Below, one piece after another: positions 23,429-35,771 of a stretch of 64,000 nt of DNA (within the stretch, counting starts at the first letter, position 1; every line of letters begins with the position of its first letter). The DNA is from Pleodorina starrii (Eukaryota > Chlorophyta > Chlorophyceae > Chlamydomonadales > Volvocaceae). The notes beneath the pieces are model-generated. The model did not search any database. It was not told the DNA's origin and saw only the letters and a program-made list of their open reading frames with translations. The stretch spans positions 1,106,501-1,170,500 of the forward strand of contig BRXU01000011.1 of the NCBI GenBank assembly GCA_030267565.1, written 5' to 3'. Both the position numbers and the translations under genes were made by a program.

Positions 23429-24798
23429 CACACCTCGTTACTTTGTGCTCTTCGTCAGATTTGGTATCTAATTTTGCGTAAGTAATTGCCTTGTAACATG
23501 CGACCGCGCGAAGTGGTTCGGCATCAACAGCTAGCTGGCCGAGTGACATAGGTGACCAGCAGTGACATACATAGTTTCATCGGATCACATGGGTATCCAA
23601 AGCTAGCAGGTTCCTCAATCTACCGACGCCGAAAGCTAAGATTTTTGTCAAGTCTCCGCATGCGTCGCATTGCGGTCTCGTCCGCCCGTACGGGCGTTGG
23701 ACCGACATCACTATTTCGCTAAATGAGTTCAGAACCGCTGAGTCGGATTGCAGTTTTTAGTGATCATAGTCATATCGTGTACTCCTCAATTCATTAGATG
23801 AGTCTGAGAGCTCCGTCCCTCTGAGCACCCTTGTACCGGAGACCCTGCAGCGACAATGAACAGGCAGCTACAGCACCACGGAGCCCCCCATTGTTTGCCC
23901 GCGTACGCTTACAGGGGTGGATGCCCTCGGCGGCGAGCCACAGGTAACATGAACTCGGCCCAATCTCCCTCAAGAGTTTTTCCCTTTCCGCCAACAATTT
24001 CGATAACAACATGTGCTCCTGCAGTCTATGCGACATTAATGACGGATGCACCCGGGACACCAGCGTCCGTCGTTACACCGGCGACCGCACGCCCGGCCGT
24101 TGGGAATCGACCTGCTCACAGCAGTTTCGGCGAGCGGCATACGCAACCTTCTACAGATTTGCAAAAGCAGGCTCGTAAAGGCGCACCGGTCACAGGTGGG
24201 TCTGGTGGTTGCATGCACATTCCCGTTTTTACTTAGGCCGCCCTGCTTTTACAGCCCAAACGCTGCCTTCCGTTGACCACAGTGGCGATGCTGGAAGATG
24301 TGCGCACCATGTTCGCTTCACTCCTCAAGGAGTACGCCTACTGGGTGGATGACGCATGGGTGCGACCATTCTTCCCACAACCGCGCGCGAAGTTCTTGAC
24401 GTGCTGGGCCTTTGTAACATTTCCAGTGACGCAAACAAACAAAGACACCGCGGGCGTGTTCCCGGGGCCCCGGCCCCAGGCCCGGGCGGACTGTACGTCA
24501 CTGCCTGTGCCCTGCATTTCAGCCCTGCACTTCACGCCCGCCTCCTCTCATAACTCTAGCCATGGCCCTAGCCCGCATGTCTCATGCCCTCGCCGTCATC
24601 TCCCCCTTCGCCTGCACATCCCTAGCTCCCCTCACCGCCTCGGTTCGCATTCCCCCCCCCCGGCCCTCTCCCACCACCAAACGCACCGCACACTCGACTC
24701 CCGCCGCCGCCCATCACACCCCAAACACCCACCCCACGCTGCGGTGTCTTCTTCTTTTTCTTCTTCTTCTTCGTTACCTCTCCCTCCCCTACGCGCAG
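23429..24798. other. Divergent intergenic region and unresolved 5' end of the dioxygenase gene
   Basis: The AAA ATPase (-) and carotenoid dioxygenase (+) diverge from here, so both promoters should lie within it. A 14-bp perfect palindrome (CGCCCGTACGGGCG) sits at 23683-23696. A long C/T tract ending acgcgcag at 24740-24798 looks like an intron 3' end. The first exon(s) of the dioxygenase should be in 24.0-24.75 kb, but I could not identify them. Confidence 0.45.
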
Positions 24799-25533
24799 GT
24801 AAGCGGCACCATCCCCGCCGAGCTGTGCGGCACCTACTACCGCAACGGCCCCGCGCTGCACGTCACCAACCCCCGCTACCGCCGCCACACGCTAGACGGC
24901 GACGGCATGATCTTCAGCATCGCCTTCCGGGACGGCCGGGCCTACTTCCGGAACCGCTTCGTGCGCACCAAGGGCTTCCTGGCGGAGCAGGTACGGCACT
25001 GTCGTACTACAGGCGGCCGGTACTACACGTGAAGTAGGGAACGCCTCGGGACGTGCCTTTATGGCAAGGGTGGGTTTCGCTACACGTACCCCTACACGTA
25101 AGAACAGAACGGCTCGCACCGGGGAGACGTACGTGGAGATCACTCCGAGGCTGCGCGCACGGTGGCGTGAGCCGCTGTCGATGTCGAAGGGCTGCTGTGC
25201 GGTGCGGGCCAAAGCTTTCCGATGACGCGTCGATGCCTGCCGCCGCCCTGGCACTTCCCGGCACCCATGTACCGCCCCCCGCCCCCGCCCCCGCCCCCGC
25301 CCCGTCCTCGTGTCGCCAGGCCGCCGGTCGGCCGCTGTACCGCAACTCGTTTACCCGCGGCTCCCACGACCACAGCACCCCCTGGTTCAACCCCTTCGAC
25401 CTGACCTTCAAGAACGTGGCCAACACGGGCGTGCTGCCCTGGGCGGGCCAGCTGTATGCGCTGTGGGAGGTGAGGCCTGAGGCGGAGAAGTCCCCCTGGG
25501 ACGGAGGGGAGGCGGCCTAGAGGCGGAGAGTGC

Positions 25534-25589
<56 letters not shown>

Positions 25590-25690
25590 TGAGTGCTCGT
25601 GATCAGACGCGCTACGGTACCCCAGTCGGGTCGGGAGTCGGGCCGCTGAGGGGCCGGGTTTCCCCATCTCCTGGCAGGCGTTTCGGGGTT

Positions 25691-25761
<71 letters not shown>

Positions 25762-28700
25762 CTGTTACATATCTGCCGGGCCGACACTGGCCGGGGGCGC
25801 TAACCCGCCCACATACGGGAGACCGCCGAAGCACTCCTCTGTTGAGGAGGGGCGTACCACCTTGTCCGCACACTGCACCGGGAAGTGTGTGTTTTGGTGA
25901 GTATGGTGGCGCGGTTGTTTGGCAAGACGGATGTGACTGCACGCCGCGCCGTGCTGTTTGTCTTCTTTCATTCCCAACTACCCGCCCACCACTTCCCATC
26001 CTGACGGTTCCACAATTCATGTGCCCACTCCTTCCCCCCTCCCTTCCCTGGCCCTCCCTCCCTGGCCCCCGCTTCCCTCCCTTGAGGCCGGCCTGCCCTA
26101 CCAGATGGACCCCACCACGCTGCACACCCACCGGGAGAGCCGCATGGGTGGACAGATCCGCGGCAACACCTTTGCGGCCCACTACCGAATCGTCAAGGAG
26201 CAGGAGCGCCAGCCGGAGGCGGAGCCGCCGCAGGCAGCGGTGACGACCGGCGCGTCAGCCCACGCAGCGCCAGGAGCCGGAGCCCCCACAGCAGCGACTG
26301 CGCAGCAGCACGCGCAGTGCACACAGCATGCACAGCACGCACAGCACGCGCAGTGGCAGCAGCAGCAGCACGCGCAGGCGACGGCGCACGTGGGCAGCGG
26401 CAGCAGTCGACGGCTGGTGACGTTTTCGAACGAGTACAGCTACGGCGGCGCCGCGGCCGTGTTTTACGAGTTCGACGAGGGCGGGAAGCTGCTGCTCGAG
26501 ACGAAGCACTCGCTGCCGGTGAGCTGTTGCTGTTGCTGTTGCTGTCGCTGTAGTAAGCCGCTGCGTGTGAGTGAGTGTTGCGGCATGCGGATGTGTGTGG
26601 GGGGGGTGCCTGACGGGTGAATGACAGGTGCGGCGATACCCGATGGTATCTTGGGGTGCTCTGGCTGGCCTGTCCTACCTGTGTGTTTGCGGCAACCTGT
26701 GTGCACGTCGCCAACTCGCCCCTGCAGCGGCAGCTGCAACCGCTGGCCCCGCAAAGATAGCTGCGGCCCTGCTCGCTCGCCGGCTGATACATTACAGGCG
26801 CTAGTGCCTCAATCCCTCAATCCCTCAATCCCCGCTCCACGTGTGCGTTCCGTTCCACCCCGCCACCTCCCGTCCGTCAGGGTATCGACATTGCGCTCAT
26901 TCACGACATGCTTGTCACGGAGCACTACTATGTGTTGGTGATGGGCTCCATCCGCCTGGACCCGATCAAGTTCATAACCCAGGTGGGGGGGGAGGTGGGG
27001 GGAGGAGCCGCAGGTCGGGTCGGGGCGGGGGCGGGGCTGAGGAAGGGGACGGCAGCGGAGTAACCGGGGGGGTGGTAATGGTGGTGGTGGTGGGTGGGGG
27101 TGGGTGGGTCCGCGATGGGCGGGTGGGTGGGTTCCTGGGTCCACAGGAAGTGCACGTGTCGGTCTGTGGATTCGTCTTCATTTGTGGGTTTTGTGCGGCT
27201 CTCCGCACCCAGCCGCCCAGCCGGGACCCTGTACCCGCCGGGTGCTGTATGGTCCTATCCAATCACGGACAGGCCCCGAACGTAAGCCCTCCTAACCCAC
27301 TTTTCCCTCCCTCTCTCTCCTCCCTTCCTCCCTCCCTCCCTCCCCTGCACGTAACCCCGGCTCCGCTCTGGCCGCGCAATGCTCTGCTCGGCTCGACTCG
27401 AATCTGCGCGTCTCGTCTCGTCTCGTCTCCCCCCGGCGCCCAGTACGCTGTGGGCAGGTGCTCCATCGCCGAGGTCATGGTGTTCGACCCCGCCCAGCCC
27501 ACACGCATCATGATGTTCCCCAGGCCCGGACGGCCCAGCGGCAAAGGTAGGGGCCGGCCGCCTCGCGGGGTCGCGGCGCGGCGCAGCGAGGCACGGCTTG
27601 AGGGGCGTTTGCTCTCGCCCACGACAGGGCTGCTGGGGGGTTGCACTTGTCCGGTTATGGAAGTGGACAGCGAGCGAAGGGGAGCACGGATGAGCCAGAA
27701 CCGAAGAACCTGCTGGCAGGGCTGGGGGACGCGCCTGGGGCTTGGCGGCGGCTGTTTGTGCTGCAGGGAATGAACCGTTTGTGCTTTTGCCGCTCAAGCC
27801 TGGAAAGCCCCCAGCCTCATTTAACCTCCCTGCCCGGCCCCTCTCTCGCCCTGGACCTAATCTCCCTGCCCGGCCCCTCGCCCCTCTTGCTCCCTTGCAC
27901 CCCTCCTTATCCTGCTGCCCCTCCTCCTCCTCCTGCTCCTCCTCCTGCTGCTCCTCAGCCCTGGCTCCCCGCGTCCTGACCACGGACCCCATGTTCGTGT
28001 TCCACAACGTCAACGGATGGGAGGTGGAGACCGCGGAGGGGCTGCCGGTGGTGGTTCTGGACTGTGTGGCCTGGGACGAGGTGTCGTTCGCCATGGAGCT
28101 GTTTGACAAGGACAGCAGGCGGCTGGAGGGCTTCGTGGGTGAGTCGGTCGGTCGGTGGGGCGGTGGAGCGGAGTGGGCGGCCCGGGAGGGCTCGAGGGCT
28201 CTGTGGGGAAGGGATCAGGGGAGGGCCTGGGCTTCTCCTGCGCTTACCGGTGGCTGGCTGCTGCTCACTGCTCGTCTTGCGGTCGCTTAAGAAGGGGGAG
28301 GGGGCCCTGGTGGGGATCCTAAAGCGAGTTGGCATGGCGGTAAACAGAGCGGCGAACCCCTCGTGGGCCTTGTGGGCCTGGTGACGCAGGGGCCTTTGTG
28401 CTCGCGACGCCGGCACCCCGCAGCAGCGGCGCGGCAAGCCCCGCTCCCCCCTATTCGGGCCGCTCTTCACTCCTCTTCCTTGTCTCTTCTTCCTTACCTG
28501 CCGTACCTCGACTGCTCTGTCCTCATTTACTACCGTACCTCGACTGCACTGCCCTCACCCCCCTCGCTTCCTTCCCCGGTCCTCCCTTCACACAGGCGGC
28601 GCGCGCATGCAGCTCACCCGGCTCACCTGCGACCTGCGCACCGGCGCCGTGCAGCGCCGCAAGCTGCTGCAGCGCACCGTCGAGTTCCCCGGCACCGACC

Positions 28701-29269
28701 CGCGGGTCACCAGCCGACCGCACAGCGTCGCCTGGTTCATCGCCGACGCCGTGGACCACCCCGTCCTGTGGGCCCCCGCCCAGGGCATCGTCCGAGTCGA
28801 GGTCGACCCGGCCCTCACCCTCAGCCCATACCACTCCCGCGCCGCCGCTGCCACCACCGCCGCAGGCGGCGGCGGCGGCGGCCGTGGGCAGCGGCTCTCG
28901 CCGCCGAGGCCGGCGCCCTGCGCCGTCCGCGGCTCCGCCGCGGCCGCCGCCCCCGGCGTCGCCGTCGACGCCTGGTACTTCGGCGAGCGGACCTTCCCTG
29001 GAGAGCCCATGTTTGTTCCGCGGCCGGGCTCGTCCAGGGAGGGCGACGGTTGGCTGATTGTGGCGACGCACAACGCCGACACGGAGAAGGGCGACGTGCA
29101 CATCTTTGATGCGGAGGATCTGTCGGCCGGTCCGGTGGCGACGCTGCACCTGCCGCACCGCCTGCCGCTGGGGTTGCACGGCGCCTGGGAGGGGGTCTAC
29201 CGGGGCCCCGACCCGGAGGATATGGCGGTGCCGCGCTGGCAGGAGGTGGGAGCCGTACGGCGGCTGTGA
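24799..29269 (+). CDS. Carotenoid cleavage dioxygenase (RPE65/CCD family), 5' end unresolved
   Basis: Seven exons (24799-24990, 25320-25469, 26087-26518, 26881-26982, 27444-27546, 27959-28138, 28596-29269) join in phase to 610 residues. Conserved blocks: GTYYRNGPALH, HTLDGDGMIF, FVRTKGFLAEQ, FKNVANTGV, GRCSIAEVMVFDP and WLIVATHNADTEKGDVHIFD. The four iron-binding histidines are visible in NTFAAHYR, IHDMLVT, FHNVNGWE and GLHGAWE. The enzyme oxidatively cleaves a carotenoid or apocarotenoid double bond with non-haem Fe(II). Two inserts occur: a Gln/His/Ala-rich stretch between ligands 1 and 2, and an Ala/Gly-rich stretch between ligands 3 and 4. The N-terminus preceding VSGTIPAELCG is missing. 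Reading straight through from an ATG at 24562 gives a leader-like peptide, but its C/T tract looks intronic. Substrate and bond specificity cannot be judged. Confidence 0.85.
25535..25589. repeat. (GCTG)n tetranucleotide microsatellite
   Basis: Nearly 14 perfect copies lie in the dioxygenase intron 25470-26086. Confidence 0.95.
25698..25759. repeat. (GT)31 dinucleotide microsatellite
   Basis: A 62-base uninterrupted GT run lies in the same dioxygenase intron, about 110 bases after the GCTG repeat. Confidence 0.97.
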
Positions 29270-32200
29270 GCTGAGGTGAGGTGAGGTGAGGTTGGGCGCT
29301 GTGGATGGACAGAAGACGCCGCTCGCATCGCACTAGCGCACTAGCCGAACTGAGCGACGTGCTCAGCGGTAGAAGGCCGCGGGCGAGGGCTGCGCGGGAC
29401 AAGTGGAGGGGAGAGATCCCCAGCGGCTTTCGCATCGGGGTTTCGGCTGGGTTGACGTCGTAGCTGCGGTATCGGCGCTGCGACTGGGTGCAAGGCGGGC
29501 TTAAACAGCTAGGATGGAGCGTGGGTTTGGATTGGAGGAAAAGCTGCCGGAGGCCGTGGCGGGGGAATACTGGAAGCGGCGAAACTGCTGTAGTTGGGAG
29601 GCAAGGGAGGACTGGGGACAGCCCCGCTCCCAAACCTCTTGATGCCAATGCATTTCGTTTCAAAGGCACTAAAAAGGCACTAAAGATGTTAAGAAGCGAC
29701 GAGGTTGTGAGGCCGGCGTGCTTTGGCGAGTAGCCCAGCGGTGTGTCTGAGCGGCGGACCGTTTTATTAGCAGTGGACTCCAGGGAGGATCGCCAGTCGT
29801 GCGTGAGTCTGTTGCGCCGTCGGCGGTGTTGTTTTTGGGGAATGCGTTTGGACGGCCGAACGCTGCTGGAATTGGAGCAGATCGCATGTCCCGGCCGCTA
29901 CGTGCGGGCTGACGCATGCGCGGCTGGTTTGCTCGGCTTGGTTTGACGCTGTCCCCGAAGAGCATTCTGCCGAGAGCTTGGCTTGTTTTGGAAGCCCGAG
30001 AGGAGAGAGTGGCCACGGTACAACGGCCGAGAAGAAAACCACCAGCGAACGCGGGTTATGTGCATGGCAGGGAAATTTGCTGGCGAGGCGTTGGGGCTCG
30101 GGGGAGGCAGGGATGTCTTACTACCGGGCCCGCTGGACGCGCCAAGCCGCGGATCTGGGGCGCTTGCCGACCCGCCGTTGTTTGGCCACTGGATTGGACT
30201 GATTGGCGGGGTGACAGGGCCCGGGAGCGGCGGCCGCCGGGAAGGACGTCCGCGGCCGCGTGTTTTGCCGGGCGGGCCGGAAAGTCGATGGCTTGTGAGT
30301 GTGATGTATACGGTAGGTAACGGTGCATGGAGTTGTGTGCTGGCGCTGATTCATAGCTGGGCAATTCCATGACGCCCAGGCTCAAAAGGTGCCTTCATTT
30401 GTCAGTGTCAGTGTATATGATGATGTATTCATTCGGGATAAGGAATTAAGGATCTTGTTGTCAGGGGAAGTGTGGGGAAGTACGTGAGGGGGTGTGCACC
30501 TTCCCCAAATTGGACAAGGGTGAGAGGTGCGTGTGTACGTGTTTGCACGCTCTGTCTGTTGAGAGACGGTGAAGCCTTTATTTCGCGGCCCAGCTTGCAA
30601 TCAAGCACCAGCGGAGGCTTGACTCTTACCCGATGACTGTACGACTGTACGATCAGTACAGCGAGATGTAGCGTCTGTACGAGGGAATCCGCCGGCTCAG
30701 GGTTTCCCGCTTTGGCCGTTTGTGTCGCGTGAAATAAGACCTTTCTCGTCGATTGGGGGCAGCATCCCCACATCGACGTGTACCGTAATTTCATGTTCGC
30801 ACCGCCGCCCCTCGGGGCCACATTCGGTGTCTGGATACCGTTTGGAATGGGGAGGTGTGGGGCCGAAGTGCATCCGGCTCAACTATTCGGTTTGTTGTGG
30901 TGGTTATGCACAGACAGACGGTGAAGGCGTGGGGTTGGGGCTTCGGGGCCGGCCGGCCGGCCACGGTGAGAGACGGGTGGCCATCTTGCCACACTACTGC
31001 GGTAGGCGCAGACAGCGCTTCTTTCATGTATACTGTCCTAAATGTGTGTGCATTGTCCTTCATTCATCCGGCTATGCCTTGTTTGGGGCTGTAGTGCTGT
31101 TGGCTTTACCGCACCTGGAGTTGCGTTTGGGTGTTTGAGGGTTTCTTTCCCGCGTGTACGATTTCCGCTGTCCTGCAGTGCCGGCGGGCGGTGTTGATTA
31201 GCTGCTGGCTTGGCTGGGTTTGAGTGCCATCCCGTTGATTCTTGTGTGTGGTTTGTCGGTGCTCTGAGCCTTCTTTTCTTTCTAGCCGTGTTCCCGGACG
31301 GCGACGCGAGATACCGTACTTTCTGGATGTTGGTCGGCGTTCTGTTTCGTCCTGCGGTATGTTGTTTCGCGGGTGTGCTCAACGGTTAAGCGTCTGTCAA
31401 CCGCCGCAATGACCAATGCGTGAACTGTTTCATAGCCTCAATGAGAAAGTGCCCATGTCAGGGTGGGGCGCGGCGTTTCTGAAGGTAGCGGTCATGGGCC
31501 GGCTGCCGCTCCCCGGTGCACCCTTGGCGAGTTGGGCGGGGCTGTGCGCGTTCCAATCGTTTGCGGAGTCACGGGTTTGTGGAGTCACGGTGGAAACGGA
31601 TCCTGACCGACGGTTGAGCTGACAGCTGAGGGCCGTCGTGGGCTACCTAGCCCTGCCAACTTCGGTAGCCGTGACGCCACACGGAACGACGGTGCGTGAT
31701 TTGCGGTGGTGGACCCAGATCGCACGTGTTGCTGTTTGTGCCGCTTTCTGTTGCAGCTGCAGTGTTGGGCCCTGGGACTCGTGTCTCCTGTTTAGGCTCC
31801 CCAAGGATGCAATGGGTGGTGCATATCAGCGGTGCTGAACTCCTCGATCCAATCAGCGCATCGAGGATGCCAAAACCCAAAAGATCCAATCTTTGTACTG
31901 GCTGTCAAAGTCAGCAAAGCGCCCGGCCCCTCCGTGGGCCGTATTGACTGCTACGACATCTCTTCGTATATGAGTGTTGCTCACTCACAACATGGTTTTT
32001 GTAATGCCCAAGTGCGGCCCAAGGGCCGAGCCTCTGCAAGCGATCAATGAATGGCTCAACCCCGTTCGCAGTACGGCTGACAGGGCTAGTAGCCCACGGC
32101 TGACAGGGCACTACCGTGTCCGAAACTAGTTTCGAGATTGCAGGCAGCCAAGATACGACGATGACGTACGTAGTGTTCAGTTGAAACTTGCACGGCCGCA

Positions 32201-33142
32201 GCGCGAGGCTGCCCGCAGTCTTTTGGATCCGAAGGAACGCCGATGCATACCGCACCTGCTACCGTACTTTCAGGTTTGTGACAATGCCGAGCCATGTTGC
32301 AAACAGCGCATGGATCTCAAGCCCCTACCCTTAGCATCAGCCTTCTTATTACGGCGAGCCCTGCTACAGCTCCCGGGCAACATACGGCAACATACGCTTA
32401 AGTGGTGTCTCTCCCTTTCTTGGTTGCCGATGCTTGCTGTCCGAGGGTACGCCCTACATGTGACCGTTCCAGGTAGAGCCTAGGGCATCTAGGGTTGCTT
32501 GGGCTCTCCCTCTCCCCGGTTTTGGGGTCCGACTGCGACAGCCGCTTTCGCTTGTTACAGTGGGCTCCAGACCCTCAGGAGGTTCGTGCGAGCGGACCGG
32601 CTGGCCGTGAATTGCAGCGGAAACGACCAGGAGAAGCGCGGCCAATCAACGAGGCAAGACCGCAACGGACCGCACAACTCTGTTAGGCACCCAGAGTGAG
32701 TGTTAGGCACACCCCGCCCGTCAAACCCACCCTAATTGTTATAATGAAGTTGTAACTAACCATATGCAGCCAGGTATGGCTGGATGGTTGGATGCGCTGT
32801 AGTTGGGCAGGGGTCGGGGTCTGGGGTCACAACCACGGGTGTCGTTGTTTCAACTCGTACACTCAGTCAGCTCACATGTCGTACAGTCGCACTTTTTCTG
32901 GAGACACTGCATCGTAGCATCGAAACGTTCCACATACAACAGCAATTGCAAAGGCCCAGGCAGGATTATATTGTTGCCATTTGCCCGGAATCTAGACTAG
33001 GCTTATTTTGGGTTCCTTTTGCGCGGCTTGTTGTCCGCGATCATAGCGCGCTGCTTGAACCTCAATGTAAGGACGATAGTAAAGTGCCCCCACTTGTGGG
33101 CTGACCTCTCGTCGATAACTATTCGCGCGTTTTTCGTCGAGC
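29270..33142. other. Intergenic stretch, no gene recognised
   Basis: This 3.9 kb lies between two plus-strand genes. It is less GC-rich than the genes and has only short unrelated open frames on both strands. I found no splice-compatible coding blocks, tRNA or rRNA signature. The left end holds the dioxygenase 3' UTR and the right end the promoter of the DCN1-like gene. Confidence 0.45.
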
Positions 33143-35771
33143 ATGGCGACCTGCGACGCCACGCTTATGTTTCTGCACGAGGCCTTCGTGACCTTTAGTG
33201 GTAGGAAGAACGTCATACTGCTGCTGCGCTGGGCGAAATCTTGGACAGACTGTCCATCTATCCATCGACTCGCAGAGGTGCTGACCAACGAGGGCAGCAA
33301 CTGGGAAGCATGCAAGCTGAAGCTTCAACAACTGCAGGACCAATGGCATCAAAAAGGTCTTTCAGGGTGCGATGCCGGTCAGTCCGTCAACCCCCGATAT
33401 CCTGCTTATCTGACACTCCCCCACCGCGTGGTCCTGCGCCTTCTCCAAACAGGGCAAAGGCCCTGAACGTCATCACGCAGTATCAATCACAGATCAAATG
33501 GCAGGTATACCATCAGCAGACCCCAAAACCCAAATTATTGCGGCCAGAGCAGCCGACGCCACGGCCTTTCTGTGCAGGACATGCCGCCCGACCACTTCAA
33601 CAGGTTCTACCGCTTTGTCTTCCACATCTGTCGCGAGCCTGGGAAGCGCAACATTCAGGTCGGTCGGCAAGAGCCAGTCCCTGATTTTGCGCTTGTCCGG
33701 GCTCACACAGTACGGCAGGGCGCGTGCACTTGCGCCCCAGACGTAGCCTGCTTGGATGCGCCATGTCCAATTCTCCAAAGCTCGGTATTGGCCATGAAGG
33801 CGTTGTTGTCTTTCGGTATACCCCTGGAAAGCTTGCCGCGCCGCGGGCTGTTGCTTCAACCTCGCACCGCTTTACAAACCGCTTGCCGTCACGGCCGCCG
33901 CCGCCATCGCTGGATGCGATGCAGATGGATGTTGCGGTAGCTGCCTGGCGCCTCGTCCTGCCCGGTCGCTTTCGGCTACTGGAGCGGTGGTGCACTTTCA
34001 CAGCCGCCAGCTCTGCTGTGGTCGTGACACAGGACCTGTGGCGTCAGGTGGGTGCGGGCCGGACAGGGACGGGTGGTGCACGGTGCCGGAACCCGCGGTG
34101 GCGTCAGCCGCCCAGAAAGGGGTGTGGGTCCACGGATGGAAGCGGGGACCGGCCAAAGCATTTTGCACAGGCATTGAGGTACGCTGCCAAGGCATGATCA
34201 GAGCACGCCTGAACCAGACATGCCTCACCCCGTGTATCATGGGCCAACGAAGGCCCTTCCACGGTTCTCATGCGGCAACACGTCCGGTCTGGCCCAATTT
34301 CCAGCTGACTGGGGAAGTGCCATGAGTGCGTGCATGCGTGCGTGATTCATCTGAGTGTTTCTCCCGGGGCCTTTGCGGCACCGCGGCTGTCCAATCCGCC
34401 ACTATCTCTATTACCCACCAATCAAAGGTGCTGGACTTCAGCCGCACCGTGCACGAGGACCTGTCCAACTTTGACTCGGCCGGGTCGTGGGCAGTGCTGC
34501 TAGACGAGTTCGTGGAGGAGATGCGCACGTCGCGGCGCAGGTCGTACACCTCGGCCCCCGACGGCGGCGCCGGCGCCAGCAACGACCGGCTCGCGCGCCA
34601 GGCGTCGTCGGGGACCGACCTCGCAGCGCTATTCACGAGTGCCGCCGCCGCCGGCGGGCATTCCGGCTTCGGAGCCGTCGGCGGCGACGGGGACGGCGGC
34701 GACGCCATGGGCTGCCCATCCTTCATGGCGAGCATATCGCCCCGATGCGGCAGCAAGCGGCGGGGCCCCGATGTGGATGTGGTCGCGGAGCAGCTGTCGG
34801 CGATGCCGCTAGGGGCGGGCCAGCACCACCCTGGCACCGCCGGGGGACATGGGCATGGGCAGGGACCCGCGGGTCTGCCGCCTGTGCGCCCCTGCGGCCA
34901 GCCGCAGGCGCAAGCATCTTCAGCCTACGGCTACAGCCTGGGCACCATGCCATACGGCGGCACGGGGTCCTACCATCGCGGCAGCAGCAGTCCCGACGGC
35001 ATGGCAAAGCGGCCCTGTCTCGACCGGCACCCGCAGTACCCGCAGCAGCAGCAGCAGCAGGCCCAACAGCAGATGTACTCGTTAGGCAAGGTGGGGTATG
35101 TGGGCGGCGGCGGCGAGGGAGCGCCGGGCTTCATGTGCACCGTCGGCGGAGGCGGCGCCGGTGTTAGCGGCACCGGGGGGCGCACGCCCAGCGGCGGTCA
35201 GCCCATGTCGTGCTCCACGGGCTCACTGGACAGCGACAGCAGCCAGGGCGGCCCGGCGGGATCAGCGGGCATGGACTACTGGCTCCCGGTGCGTGCGGAC
35301 GGGGGCGGGGGAACTTTAAGACCAAGGACTGCGGTTAAGATTTAGGAGTGATGTGGAACGATCGTGTTACGGCGTTACTGGAAATGGCGCCAGGGGTTTA
35401 GAGACCAGCGGAACTGGGCAGGGGGACGTATAGTCGAGCCGAGCCGAGCAACCGGGCGTGAGGTTGACCCGGGCTGAGTGGTTGACCCGGGTGCAAGTCC
35501 GACCGCATGACCTCACCTATGACCTCACATGATCTTACATGCTGTGCTGTGCACCCGGTCGCAACCTTCGCTCCGGACCTTCGCACCGCACTTTTCGCTG
35601 TGCTCCTGGCAGGAGTGTGCTGGCATGAGCACGAGCATGAGCATGCAGGAGCAGCAACAGCAGCAGCTCTGTCAGCCCCAGCACTGCCAGCAGCGCCGAG
35701 CCATCAAGGCACGGCGGTCCGGGCTCTCGGATATCGTCAAGTCCGCCGTCACGGATGCCCTGGGCTTCTAG
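33143..35771 (+). CDS. DCN1-like protein (DCUN1/SCCRO, cullin neddylation)
   Basis: Exons 33578-33658, 33925-34047, 34428-35288 and 35613-35771 are well supported. 33143-33366 and 33453-33504 are a phase-compatible but weaker 5' part (total 499 residues). The second half of the DCN1 (PONY) domain is clear: DHFNRFYRFVFHICREPGKR, AAWRLVLPGRFRLLERWCTF, VVTQDLWRQ/VLDFSRTVHEDLSNFD and GSWAVLLDEFVEE. DCN1 proteins act as co-E3 for NEDD8 attachment to cullins, binding the acetylated E2. The domain is followed by a tail of about 290 residues rich in Gly, Ser, Gln and Pro, with basic clusters (SKRRGPD, MAKRPCLD) and a charged C-terminus (RRAIKARRSGLSDIVKS). The N-terminal half of the PONY domain does not match well, so the first two exons may be wrong. 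Confidence 0.8.

Noticed and set aside
25470..26086. The GT and GCTG microsatellites as a CRISPR or regulatory array
   Set aside because: They are simple uninterrupted microsatellites inside an intron, without spacers or unit diversity.
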